DNA of 64,000 nt from Kuenenia sp039794105 (lineage in GTDB: Bacteria; Planctomycetota; Brocadiia; Brocadiales; Brocadiaceae), in assembly GCF_039794105.1 (NCBI RefSeq), contig NZ_JBDIWA010000002.1:62001-126000 (forward strand). The letters are read 5' to 3'. A program made the translations under genes and the position numbers. The notes beneath the pieces were generated by a model, which had not been told where the DNA came from, made no database searches, and saw only the letters and a program-made list of their open reading frames with translations. Of the stretch, positions 1 to 8,298 are shown one piece after another (the stretch's first letter is position 1; each line of letters begins with the position of its first letter).

Positions 1-42
1 CTCAGGAAAGTAAGGAAATATCTGGAGGAAGAGAATGGATAA
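1..42 (+). CDS. 3' end of an unidentified gene (partial)
   Basis: Frame 1 is open from the window edge and ends at TAA 40-42, encoding a charged tail LRKVRKYLEEENG. The next gene's ATG lies inside this tail in an ATGGATAA overlap, which is typical of translationally coupled pairs. The visible part is too short to assign a family. Confidence 0.4.
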   Translation, partial: LRKVRKYLEEENG

Positions 43-205
43 GGGATTTATGTATACGCTTGAAGATGAAAAAATAATGGAATATATGAAATTATCCACA
101 GAGGAAAAATTAAAATGGCTGGACGAAATCAATGAGTTTAACAAAATAGTATTAAGTGAACGCGAAAAGGGGTTTAGGGAGAAATTAAGAAAATGCGAAA
201 TATAA
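35..205 (+). CDS. small charged protein, 56 aa
   Basis: ATG 35 follows a strong GGAGGAAGAG ribosome site and overlaps the end of the preceding gene. The product has 56 residues and includes MKLSTEEKLKWLDEINEF. It is helical and charged, with no signal peptide or membrane segment. Small proteins with a KLSxEEKLxWLxExNEF core often sit next to nucleotidyltransferase or AbiEii-like toxin genes; this is recalled family knowledge and the neighbour is outside the window. The function is unknown. Confidence 0.5.
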   Translation: MDKGFMYTLEDEKIMEYMKLSTEEKLKWLDEINEFNKIVLSEREKGFREKLRKCEI

Positions 206-236
206 TAAATAAGATGGTAAAATGTAGGAGGGGAAT

Positions 237-264
237 GGGGTCGCACCTTGAGTAGTGATTATAA
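237..264. repeat. solo transposon end
   Basis: The motif GTCGCACCTTGAGTAGTGA resembles the terminal repeat of the Y1 transposon at 57641-58530 (GTCACATCTTGAATAGTGA) and the element end at 39285. No partner end or transposase lies nearby, so it looks like a remnant. The remainder of 206-402 shows nothing recognisable. Confidence 0.4.
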
Positions 265-402
265 TGTTGAGTATTCATAGCTGTTTTAAGTTTTTTGCGC
301 ATATTTGCTATCATGAAAGAGGATTATCCGCAAAACATGGACAAGGAGGCCAACGTCCGTGATCCCGTTAAAATGTTTTAACATCGGGGACGCCCGAACC
401 GG

Positions 403-1641
403 TTATCGGCGTCTCCCGGGGATAATTTTCCCCAGAACTACCTGTTCCCTTGCCCCCGTTGCATTAGGAACATTGTTGGCGTTTCCCGATATCGTTTCGT
501 TTGCAAGGATGGCAAAGGCGAGGGCTTCTTTGGAATCAGAGGTAATGCCAAACATGTCTATTGGATATATCCTGATAGAAGGGTCAAGGTTTTGTTTAAT
601 ACATTTTAAGAGCGTTTTGTTATGGCAACCACCTCCTGAAAGGATTACCTCCGAGATACTATGCCTGTTTAATATCCATTGTTTATAGCCTTCCGCAATC
701 GAGTATGCGGTAAACCATGTAACGGTTGCAAGAATATCCATGTTGTTTATGCCTGCCTTCACGGCATCGTTGTAAATCATATCTGTGTACCAGACGCCAA
801 ATTCCTCGCGTCCGGTAGTTTTTGGAGGCGGCTTTGACAGGAAAGAATGTTTTTGCAGATTCAACAGGAGTTCCCTGTTTATCTGCCCCTGCGCAGCCAA
901 CATCCCGTCCTTGTCAAAGTGCGCAGCATTGTTTGTAATACGTTCTGTTATTCTGTCAATGATCATATTGCCGGGTCCGGTGTCAAAGGCGATTACCTCG
1001 TTGATATTGCAGTCTTTCGGCAAAAACGTAACGTTTGCGATTCCCCCGATATTTTGCAATGAGCGTCCTTTTTCTTTATCCCTGAAAAGAATAAAATCCG
1101 CATATGGCACAAGGGGCGCCCCATGGCCTCCGGCTGCTATGTCTCTGGGTCGAAAATCCGCCACGGTGGTAATGCCCGTTTCCTGGGCGATTATGGAAGG
1201 TTCTCCGATTTGAAGGGTTGAGCCGGCAGGGGCAATGCCAGCAGGCAGCATGTTGCCATGTACAAGGGAATCTGAAGACAAACAAGGTATATGATAAATA
1301 GTTTGTCCGTGAGACCCGACAAGATCAATATCAAAGAGAGAAATGCCGGATGCATTTGCAATGTTCTTTACCGCTTCCGCAAAGAGTTTTCCAAGGGTGA
1401 AGTTTAACCGGCAGATTTTTTCAACCGTACCGGAAGAAGGGTTGCTCGCTTCCAGGACAGCATTGCGAATGCTGTCGGGATAAGGATACGTGGCAAAGGC
1501 AAGGACGTTTACTCTGGTGCTTACCCCATTTCCTGAAATTTCAGCAAGGCAGGTATCTATTCCGTCAACGGAGGTTCCGGACATAAGCCCTATAATCTTC
1601 TTTGTGGTCTTTCCCTGTAATCGTAAAAGTTCCGTTAACAT
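403..1641 (-). CDS. anmK: anhydro-N-acetylmuramic acid kinase
   Basis: The 412-aa product phosphorylates 1,6-anhydro-MurNAc with ATP and hydrolytic ring opening, giving MurNAc-6-phosphate in cytoplasmic recycling of peptidoglycan. Visible family motifs are GLMSGTSVDGID near residue 18 (phosphate loop), FDTGPGNMIIDRI in the middle, LSGGGCHNKTL near residue 340, and SKEALAFAILAN near the C-terminus. The family is usually about 370 aa, so there are small extensions at both ends. The gene is monocistronic on the minus strand. Nothing is missing from the active-site motifs. Confidence 0.93.
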   Translation of the reverse strand: MLTELLRLQGKTTKKIIGLMSGTSVDGIDTCLAEISGNGVSTRVNVLAFATYPYPDSIRNAVLEASNPSSGTVEKICRLNFTLGKLFAEAVKNIANASGISLFDIDLVGSHGQTIYHIPCLSSDSLVHGNMLPAGIAPAGSTLQIGEPSIIAQETGITTVADFRPRDIAAGGHGAPLVPYADFILFRDKEKGRSLQNIGGIANVTFLPKDCNINEVIAFDTGPGNMIIDRITERITNNAAHFDKDGMLAAQGQINRELLLNLQKHSFLSKPPPKTTGREEFGVWYTDMIYNDAVKAGINNMDILATVTWFTAYSIAEGYKQWILNRHSISEVILSGGGCHNKTLLKCIKQNLDPSIRIYPIDMFGITSDSKEALAFAILANETISGNANNVPNATGAREQVVLGKIIPGRRR

Positions 1642-1778
1642 TTATCAATTCCTTTGCTTAACTATTTTGTCAAACGTTGTTGGTTCTATTTGTGTTGCAT
1701 TTTGAAGAAGCCTGTAGAAATGCTTGCCGCGATATTTCGAGGTTATCCGGTAGAATCTAAATGTATACTCAAAATAAT

Positions 1779-1832
1779 CCAATCCTCAATCCTCAATCCT
1801 CAATCCTCAATCCTCAATCTGCAATCTGCAAT
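1779..1832. repeat. 7-bp tandem repeat (CAATCCT)n
   Basis: About five copies of CAATCCT are followed by two of CAATCTG and degenerate units, in the gap between anmK and the stress-protein gene. Similar related words (GGCAACCGGCAATATACAGT) occur at about 21,397 between nuoM and nuoN. The copy number looks slippage-prone. Confidence 0.7.
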
Positions 1833-1858
1833 TTGCCGACTGTAGATTGCCGACTGCC

Positions 1859-2296
1859 TTACCCCCTTATGCACAAGACTGGACAAGGGGCATTTCTTAT
1901 CACCTTCTCTGCCACACTGCCAATAAACATATGGGAAATGCCCGTACGGCCGTGAGTGCCAATGACTATAAGGTCTGTCCCCATATTGCGGGCTGCTTTT
2001 AAAATCTCTTCGAAAGGAGTACCCGCCCGTATTAATGTTTCAATATTTATACAGCACCTTATTTCTTCAGGAATACTGCCCAGCAATTTCTGTTCTATCT
2101 CTGCATCCGTTTCCGCAGTACGGTTTAACTCCGCGTCAAATTTAAGCCCGCCATAATCAGAGGTATGCTCTTCCTTTACATAAATAAGATAAAGCCTGGC
2201 AGTGTCCCTTATTGCCAATTTTGCTGCATATGCAAGCGCATTCATGGAACAATTTGAATAATCAACGGGACAAAGGATGTTCTGGTAGTGAATCAT
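1859..2296 (-). CDS. universal stress protein (UspA family)
   Basis: The 145-aa single-domain Usp fold starts with YQNILCPVDYS and ends with the nucleotide-binding signature GTHGRTGISHMFIGSVAEKV (G-x2-G-x9-GS), then the typical APCPVLCIR tail. The intact motif predicts ATP binding. These cytoplasmic dimers are associated with stress survival; the partner is unknown. The gene lies 16 bp downstream of the antiporter gene on the same strand, so they are probably co-transcribed. Usp-antiporter pairing is common. Confidence 0.92.
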   Translation of the reverse strand: MIHYQNILCPVDYSNCSMNALAYAAKLAIRDTARLYLIYVKEEHTSDYGGLKFDAELNRTAETDAEIEQKLLGSIPEEIRCCINIETLIRAGTPFEEILKAARNMGTDLIVIGTHGRTGISHMFIGSVAEKVIRNAPCPVLCIRG

Positions 2297-2312
2297 TTTT
2301 ACTCCTGCGTAT

Positions 2313-4850
2313 TCAGTTTAACACTGTCCCTTCTAATTCCTTTTCTGCTTTCACAACAGGGATGACGTCCTGGGCGTCGCCCTTCTTCTGCAGGAATGCC
2401 CTTAAAAAATAAGGACATATGATAGATGTAAACACGATTACCATAATAGCAGAGGAAAATACTGTGCTATTGAATATTCCCATATCTCTGCCTATTCCTG
2501 CAAGGATTAGAGTCCCTTCCATCTTTATCGCCATACCTATGCCTATGGTCAAACGATTTACTCCGCGCTCAATCGGGCAAACGCTGCAAAACATCTTTCC
2601 TGCAATAGCGGCGCCCGTTATAGCAAGCCCAAGGAGCGCTGTATTTATATGTAAAAAACTCATTAGATCTACCTGCGCCCCCACTTTAACAAAAAGTATT
2701 GGCACTATAATCTTATAAAATGGCTTTATAAAAGATTCAACCGTACGATATTCGTCGTCGTCGGAATACCTTAATTTTACATTGCGCAGGAATAATCCTG
2801 CAATAAATGCCCCTATTACTGTATGAAGTCCAATTGTGCCTGTCATGAATGCTAACAAGAGGAGCAAAACTACTACAATAGGAATATTCAGGCCCGCGGC
2901 AGCTCTTTTCGTTAAAAAACTGCCAAATTTTTCGCTATATCTCAATATAATTATTAACGCAATGATAAGGAAAGAAATTGCTATACACACGCTGACTAAA
3001 ATATGCATGAGGGAGTGCCCTTCGCGAACAACAAATCCGCTAACGAGGCCGAAGGATAAAATAACCACGATCTCCGTAATAACGGCGGCGCCAATGAGTA
3101 TCCTTCCTTCGAGGGTGTTTATAACCTTTAATTCGCCTAAAACCGCGGTTAATAATCCCATTCCTGTATTGCACATAATAATTGCTAAAAGCATCTTCGT
3201 GCCATTTGAGGCGTCAGGAAGGAAAAAGTGTCCCACCACAAGTCCCAATCCGGCAGGGGCGATTATACCGCCCAGGCTCACCAGAAAAGAGGAAGCCCCT
3301 GCACGTAATAACATCCTGATATCGGTATGAAGCCCTGCGGTAAAGAGAAGTATCAACGTTCCAAAATAGGATATCATCTTTAAAAAGGGCATTGTCTTGA
3401 GAAAATCAAAAAAATCCCCGCCGGTAAAGATGTATATATTACCTAGCACTACTCCTGCCAATAGATTCCCCACTACCGAAGGCAACTTCACGCTTTTTGC
3501 CAGCAATTCTCCTATCTTGGCGGCAATAAGTATTATGGCGACGGCAAGGATCACACCATGGGTTGGATCTTTATGCAATATATCCCAGGCAGGCGTTGAA
3601 ACTCCATCTTCTTTCACAGGGTCTATGCGGTGTTCTTCTGAAGCTCTTCCTGTTGTTGAATCACCGGCATCCTTTATCGGCAGTTCAGTGTCTATGCCTT
3701 CCTTTTTCCTGGAAAAACCTTCAATAGGCGCAAACGGCAACAACTCCACGGAGTTAGTTGGCGGTAATCCGCTTTCTCCATCATGTGACGGCTTATCCTT
3801 TTCTATTGGAACCAGTGATTCTTCCGCATCAACGGATGCAGCAGCATATTCCGGCGTTGGAACAGGCATGACGGAGAGGACACCTTTTTCTTCAGTATCT
3901 CCCGGAGTCGCTGTAATTTTAGCATGCTGCGACTCCACCTCCTCTATTGGCGATTCATCTCCAGGATGATCTTCTCCTTCATGAGGGGTTTCCTTTTCAA
4001 TCGGAATAACCTGTGATAATTCTCCATCTGGCAATGGTGTGTGGGGGATTTCCATTTCTTCCTCAATCAAAGATTGCCCGGTGCCAGTGGGTGTAACAGA
4101 TAGAATCGGCGTTGGTGTAGCAAGGATATTATCTTGTGCTGTGTTGACCGAAGTCGCCTCTTCTGCGGGAACATCGGCATCTCTGATACTCTCTGTAGTA
4201 ATAGTATGCTGTGGCGGAATCTCTTCTATTGATGATTCATCTTCAGTATGCTCTTTTGTTACATGGGGAGTTCCTATCTCAATAGGAATCGCCTGAGATA
4301 ATTCTCCATCTGGCGATGGTGTGTGGATTTCCTTTTCTTCTTCAATCAAAGATTGCCCATAGCCCGTGGGTGTAACAGATAGAATCGGCGTTGGCGTAGC
4401 CAGGATATGCTCTTGCTCTGTGGTACCCGAAAGCGCCTCTTCTGCGGGAACAATCGGCGGACCATCTTCATCGGGGTGTGCTATTTCTTGTGGATGCTTA
4501 TTTTCTTCTTGTTTAGAAGTATAAGGTACTTCTTTTCCTGTTATGATAACATCGGTATTGCTATCCGGTGTCTGGATGCTGATATCCCCCATATCAACCG
4601 TTGTAGGGGGCGGGTCTTCTATGACAGGAGTTTGAATTGGTTTATTGTCCCCTATAGTAGTTTGTGTTCCATTTTCTTCTGCCGCTAAAGAATCACTTTC
4701 TTTTTGAGTATCGGCATGAATTGGTTGTGAGTCGTTGGAGGGTTCCAAGTGCTTCGCTTCCAATACCGGCATACCTAACATGTTGGTACAATATAGGGAT
4801 ATGAAAACTATAAGAATAGCCAGGCTGGATTTGTAACTACTCATAAGCAT
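2313..4850 (-). CDS. Kef/CPA2-type cation:proton antiporter with long repetitive leader
   Basis: The product has 845 aa. Residues about 1-31 form a signal peptide or first membrane segment (SSLAILIVFISLYC). Residues about 32-425 are an acidic Pro/Thr/Glu-rich region with two tandem copies of a 94-residue unit containing LATPTPILSVTPTG. From about residue 430 (HGVILAVAIILIA) there are roughly 12 membrane helices of the Na+/H+ exchanger fold, with KLPSVVGNLLAGVVLG and LLFTAGLHTDIRML typical of CPA2. No TrkA-N regulatory domain follows. It is inferred to exchange K+ or Na+ for H+. The leader is not a normal part of the family. An alternative start is ATG 4844. Confidence 0.85.
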   Translation of the reverse strand: MLMSSYKSSLAILIVFISLYCTNMLGMPVLEAKHLEPSNDSQPIHADTQKESDSLAAEENGTQTTIGDNKPIQTPVIEDPPPTTVDMGDISIQTPDSNTDVIITGKEVPYTSKQEENKHPQEIAHPDEDGPPIVPAEEALSGTTEQEHILATPTPILSVTPTGYGQSLIEEEKEIHTPSPDGELSQAIPIEIGTPHVTKEHTEDESSIEEIPPQHTITTESIRDADVPAEEATSVNTAQDNILATPTPILSVTPTGTGQSLIEEEMEIPHTPLPDGELSQVIPIEKETPHEGEDHPGDESPIEEVESQHAKITATPGDTEEKGVLSVMPVPTPEYAAASVDAEESLVPIEKDKPSHDGESGLPPTNSVELLPFAPIEGFSRKKEGIDTELPIKDAGDSTTGRASEEHRIDPVKEDGVSTPAWDILHKDPTHGVILAVAIILIAAKIGELLAKSVKLPSVVGNLLAGVVLGNIYIFTGGDFFDFLKTMPFLKMISYFGTLILLFTAGLHTDIRMLLRAGASSFLVSLGGIIAPAGLGLVVGHFFLPDASNGTKMLLAIIMCNTGMGLLTAVLGELKVINTLEGRILIGAAVITEIVVILSFGLVSGFVVREGHSLMHILVSVCIAISFLIIALIIILRYSEKFGSFLTKRAAAGLNIPIVVVLLLLLAFMTGTIGLHTVIGAFIAGLFLRNVKLRYSDDDEYRTVESFIKPFYKIIVPILFVKVGAQVDLMSFLHINTALLGLAITGAAIAGKMFCSVCPIERGVNRLTIGIGMAIKMEGTLILAGIGRDMGIFNSTVFSSAIMVIVFTSIICPYFLRAFLQKKGDAQDVIPVVKAEKELEGTVLN
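4028..4420 (-). repeat. tandem 282-bp duplication inside the antiporter gene
   Basis: The segments beginning near 4028 and 4310 match closely over at least 100 bp with an offset of 282 bp (94 codons, in frame). Both encode ILATPTPILSVTPTG and SLIEEE. It is an in-frame duplication in the extracytoplasmic linker. Confidence 0.8.
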
Positions 4851-5257
4851 TATAGGAAAACTTTCTGTTGGGATAGAATTAAAAACTTAAGTATCCTTAT
4901 GTTTACATAAATAAGGGAACATTTTCAATACAGAAAAAGTTTCACAAGGGTTCGATTATTTTTAATGCGCACATGTTTGCCTATTGAACAGGAATATTAC
5001 ATTTTACCCGATGCTCCTATATTTCTCTTTAATTTTTTTGTTTTATAATGCTTTTTAAGGTTTCCCTAAAAAATTTAAACCTGATTTGTTAAGTATTGCT
5101 AAATATTTTAGTGATTTTGTGTTTTATGCCCTTGATAAATTAATTTTAGATGATTATACTATGACTCATTTCTTTGTGGGAAGGTATTATTTCTCACTGT
5201 TTAACTTTCGCTAAAACTTTTTGACTTTTTCATAAATAATTCTATAATCACGGTCAA
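4851..5257. other. divergent intergenic region
   Basis: This 407-bp AT-rich stretch separates the minus-strand antiporter from plus-strand nuoA and holds no gene. The only clear signal is the nuoA promoter at its right end. Poly-T runs (about 5030-5045) are present but without a convincing stem. Confidence 0.5.
5221..5248 (+). promoter_or_regulatory. sigma70-type promoter of the nuo operon
   Basis: TTGACT at 5221-5226 and TATAAT at 5243-5248 are separated by 16 bp. Initiation about 7 nt downstream would fall near 5255, three bases before the nuoA ATG at 5258. No Shine-Dalgarno sequence is present upstream of that ATG, so a leaderless or nearly leaderless message is predicted. Confidence 0.65.
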
Positions 5258-5611
5258 ATGATACAATACCTGCCTATCTTAATCCTATTTTTCATAGCCT
5301 TGGGTTTTGCCCTTACAAATGTTGGGGTTTCGGAGATCCTTGGCAGGAAGAAACCATCCGAAGAAAAACTTACTCCTTACGAATGCGGCGTTGAGCCGGT
5401 GGGGTCCGCGCACGAACGTTTTTCAGTAAAGTTTTATCTGATTGCAATGCTTTTTGTTGTATTTGATATAGAGGTTATCTTTATGTATCCATGGGCAGTT
5501 GCCTTTAAGTCATTAAAGCTTTTTGGATTCATTGAAATGGTAATATTTATTGGCATATTGCTCATTTGTTATTTATACATTTGGAAAAGGGGGGGATTGG
5601 AATGGGAATAG
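5258..5611 (+). CDS. nuoA: NADH-quinone oxidoreductase subunit A
   Basis: The 117-aa membrane subunit has three predicted helices. The family signature KLTPYECGVEPVGSA lies in the first loop and FVVFDIEVIFMYPWA in helix two, whose acidic residues lie near the quinone/E-channel junction of complex I. It is the first gene of the nuo operon. ATG 5258 lacks a ribosome site and is served by the promoter just upstream. The stop codon overlaps the nuoB start. Confidence 0.96.
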   Translation: MIQYLPILILFFIALGFALTNVGVSEILGRKKPSEEKLTPYECGVEPVGSAHERFSVKFYLIAMLFVVFDIEVIFMYPWAVAFKSLKLFGFIEMVIFIGILLICYLYIWKRGGLEWE

Positions 5612-6069
5612 AGAGCCATCTGGGTGATAATATTCTGACTACCACCTTGACAACAATGGTAAATTGGGCAAGAAAATCCTCTCTTTGGCCAATGCCTTTT
5701 GGCTTGGCGTGTTGTGCAATAGAGATGATGGCCGTTGTAGCGCCGCGTCACGACCTTGCGCGTTTCGGCGCCGAAGTGTTTCGATTTTCTCCACGGCAGT
5801 CAGATTTGATGATTGTTGCGGGTACGCTTACCTATAAGATGGCCTCCGTGGCGAGGAAGATATACGAACAAATGCCTGAGCCTAAATGGGTTGTTGCGAT
5901 GGGCGCTTGTGCTGTTTCCGGGGGGGTATTTAATACGTACAGCGTTGTACAGGGACTTGAACAAGTAATACCGGTGGATATTTATCTTCCGGGTTGTCCG
6001 CCGAGACCCGAGGCGTTGATTCATGCTATCATGGAAATACAGAAGAAAATCGAGAAAGAATCGCTGTGA
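5602..6069 (+). CDS. nuoB: NADH-quinone oxidoreductase subunit B
   Basis: This peripheral-arm subunit carries the terminal [4Fe-4S] cluster N2 next to the quinone site. Cluster ligands are visible as the tandem cysteines in FGLACCAIEMM (about C37-C38), GACAVSGG (about 102) and LPGCPPRPE (about 132). I chose ATG 5602 (MGIESHLGDN, 155 aa) over the upstream in-frame ATG 5566. It follows a G-rich ribosome site and overlaps the nuoA stop by 10 bp, whereas the longer form adds residues that merely read through the nuoA end. Confidence 0.95.
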   Translation: MGIESHLGDNILTTTLTTMVNWARKSSLWPMPFGLACCAIEMMAVVAPRHDLARFGAEVFRFSPRQSDLMIVAGTLTYKMASVARKIYEQMPEPKWVVAMGACAVSGGVFNTYSVVQGLEQVIPVDIYLPGCPPRPEALIHAIMEIQKKIEKESL

Positions 6070-6093
6070 AAAAATATTTCAAAGTATGCAGCA

Positions 6094-6594
6094 ATGAATA
6101 ATGATTCAATCATCATATTAGTGAAGTCCAATTTTCCCGAAACGGTAACCGATTGTTATGAATTTCGCGGGGAATTGACGTTTGTTATAAAAAAAGAACA
6201 CATTATGCAGGTAGCTGAGTTTTTTAAGAAAAACGAGGAGCTTGAGTGTAATTATTTGTCCGATTTATGCGGTGTTGATAAAAGGGATACAGACGGCATT
6301 TTCGAGGTGGTGTACCACCTGTATTCCCTCCAGAAAAAACACCGCGTGCGCCTGAAAGTTCCCGTTCCATCTGATGATCCAATCCTTTCAACCGTCACAC
6401 CTGTCTGGAAAACGGCAAACTGGCATGAAAGAGAAACCTATGATATGTTTGGCATTCAGTTTCAGGGTCACCCCGATCTGCGGAAAATACTTATGCCGGA
6501 AGATTTTGAAGGCCATCCATTGCGGAAAGATTATCCCATAGATGGAAGACAGCCTGCGAGCCTGAGAGCTATCTACAGAAAGGATGAAGCGTGA
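6094..6594 (+). CDS. nuoC: NADH-quinone oxidoreductase subunit C
   Basis: The 166-aa 30-kDa-type subunit of the hydrophilic arm packs against NuoD near the quinone pocket. The family signature is clear in the C-terminal half: ERETYDMFGIQFQGHPDLRK followed by ILMPEDFEGHPLRKDYP. It is not fused to NuoD, unlike in enterobacteria. The stop overlaps the nuoD start (GTGA), implying translational coupling. Confidence 0.95.
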   Translation: MNNDSIIILVKSNFPETVTDCYEFRGELTFVIKKEHIMQVAEFFKKNEELECNYLSDLCGVDKRDTDGIFEVVYHLYSLQKKHRVRLKVPVPSDDPILSTVTPVWKTANWHERETYDMFGIQFQGHPDLRKILMPEDFEGHPLRKDYPIDGRQPASLRAIYRKDEA

Positions 6595-7781
6595 CTACGG
6601 CTACTTCCGCAAAAACCACTCATATGATGTCCATCAACATGGGACCCCAGCATCCGAGTACCCATGGCGTGCTCCGGTTAATACTCGAGATGGATGGCGA
6701 AACCATTACAAAGGTGACGCCTGATATCGGATTTCTGCACAGGGGCGTGGAGAAACTTGCAGAATACAAGACATATCATCAATTCATTCCCCTTACCGAC
6801 CGCCTGGATTACGTGGCGCCTTTCTCAAATAATTTAGCGTATGCGCTTGCCGTTGAAAAATTAATTGGCGTTGAAATTCCCGAAAGGGCGCAGCATATAA
6901 GGGTTATGCTTTGCGAACTTACAAGAATATCTTCCCATTTATTGTGGCTGGCTACGCATGCCCTTGATTTAGGGGCAATGACGGTTTTCTTTTATTGTTT
7001 CCGCGAACGGGAAACGCTTTACGATATCTTCGAGATGGTTTCCGGTTCGAGAATGAATCTTTCCTATATACGGATTGGTGGTGTTGCGCGCGACCTGCCC
7101 GGGGGTTTCCTGAAAAGCGTTGAAAAGTTTGTAAATGAATTTCCTTCAAAACTGATGGAATATGAAACACTTTTAAAAGATAATCCGATTTGGAAAAAAC
7201 GCACAATTGGCGTTGGTTATATTTCCCCGGAAGATGCTATTGATTACGGGTTGAGCGGGCCGAGTTTAAGAGGTTCAGGGGTGAACTGGGATGTAAGAAA
7301 GGCAGAACCTTATTCCGGTTATGACAAATATGATTTTAGCGTTCCGCTGGGAGTGCATGGCGATGTGTACGACAGATACCGTGTGCGTATTGAGGAAATG
7401 ATTCAAAGCAACAACATTGTTAAACAGGCCTTGGATATTCTTCCGAAGGGAGATCACATTACCCATGCCCCGTGTGTTGCATTGCCGGCAAAAGAGGCGG
7501 TGGAAACAAATATGGAGGCTATGATTCACCATTTTAAATTAATTACCGATGGCATTTGCCCGCCAAAAGGCGAAGTCTATTCATGTGTGGAAGCCCCGAA
7601 AGGGGAATTGGGATTTTATATCGTCAGCGACGGTTCGAACCGTCCCTATCGTTTAAAAATCAGGCCGCCGTCTTTTGTAAATCTTGAGGCGTTGCCTAAA
7701 ATGGTGGAAGGAAAGATGCTGCCCGACGTCGTTGCCGTAATCGGGAGTTTAGATATAGTTTTGGGTGAAATTGACCGTTAA
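6591..7781 (+). CDS. nuoD: NADH-quinone oxidoreductase subunit D
   Basis: The 396-aa 49-kDa subunit is related to the large subunit of NiFe hydrogenases and forms most of the quinone cavity. The signature MGPQHPSTHGVLRLILEMDG lies near residue 16, followed by HRGVEKLAEYKTY, GPSLRGSGVNWDVRK and the C-terminal GSLDIVLGEIDR. The hydrogenase metal cysteines are absent, as expected for complex I. It starts at GTG 6591 inside the nuoC stop. Confidence 0.96.
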   Translation: MTTATSAKTTHMMSINMGPQHPSTHGVLRLILEMDGETITKVTPDIGFLHRGVEKLAEYKTYHQFIPLTDRLDYVAPFSNNLAYALAVEKLIGVEIPERAQHIRVMLCELTRISSHLLWLATHALDLGAMTVFFYCFRERETLYDIFEMVSGSRMNLSYIRIGGVARDLPGGFLKSVEKFVNEFPSKLMEYETLLKDNPIWKKRTIGVGYISPEDAIDYGLSGPSLRGSGVNWDVRKAEPYSGYDKYDFSVPLGVHGDVYDRYRVRIEEMIQSNNIVKQALDILPKGDHITHAPCVALPAKEAVETNMEAMIHHFKLITDGICPPKGEVYSCVEAPKGELGFYIVSDGSNRPYRLKIRPPSFVNLEALPKMVEGKMLPDVVAVIGSLDIVLGEIDR

Positions 7782-7789
7782 AAACAAAA

Positions 7790-8284
7790 ATGGCTGAAAC
7801 AAACATACAATCCGCTGAGAATGAAGAACTATATCTTTCAAAGGCAGAAGATATTCTCGAAAAGTATAAACACGGCAGGGGTTCGCTCATTCCCATCTTG
7901 CAGGCTATACAGACGGGATATGGTTATTTGCCGGAGAAGGTTGTTGATTTTGTTTCGGAAAGATTGAATATCAGCGTGAATGAGATAATCGGTGTTGCGA
8001 CGTTTTACGCCCAGTTTCATATGAGACCACGCGGCAGGCATATCATTAAGGCATGCAGCGGAACTGCATGTCATGTAAAAGGCGCAAAGCAAATTATTGA
8101 AAAACTGGGCAAAAAACTAGACATTCCAGTAGGGGAGACAACAAAAGATACAATGTTTACCCTCGAAGAGGTGGCTTGTTTGGGCGCCTGTTCGCTTGCG
8201 CCGGTTATAATGGTGGATGAAGATGTTTATGGACAACTGTCTCATAATACCGTTGGGGATATAATAGACGAGATAAAGGATTAA
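7790..8284 (+). CDS. nuoE: NADH-quinone oxidoreductase subunit E
   Basis: The 164-aa thioredoxin-fold protein binds the [2Fe-2S] cluster N1a of the NADH-dehydrogenase module. The cluster cysteines appear in CSGTACHVKG (near residue 85) and in ACLGACSLAPV (near residue 128). An N-terminal helical bundle (ILEKYKHGRGSLIPILQAIQ) is normal for the family. It lies 8 bp after nuoD and 14 bp before nuoF. Confidence 0.95.
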   Translation: MAETNIQSAENEELYLSKAEDILEKYKHGRGSLIPILQAIQTGYGYLPEKVVDFVSERLNISVNEIIGVATFYAQFHMRPRGRHIIKACSGTACHVKGAKQIIEKLGKKLDIPVGETTKDTMFTLEEVACLGACSLAPVIMVDEDVYGQLSHNTVGDIIDEIKD

Positions 8285-8298
8285 GGAGTTTCTGCTAA

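Noticed and set aside
359..688. 109-aa plus-strand frame opposite anmK
   Set aside because: It lies antisense over the 3' end of a clear anmK gene and shows no family pattern.
2836..4296. several plus-strand frames of 85-190 aa opposite the antiporter
   Set aside because: They are antisense shadows of a gene with strong membrane-protein motifs; their composition reflects the Pro/Thr-rich repeats.
5566..5601. longer nuoB start
   Set aside because: The extra 12 codons only read through the nuoA end in another frame, and ATG 5602 has a better ribosome site.
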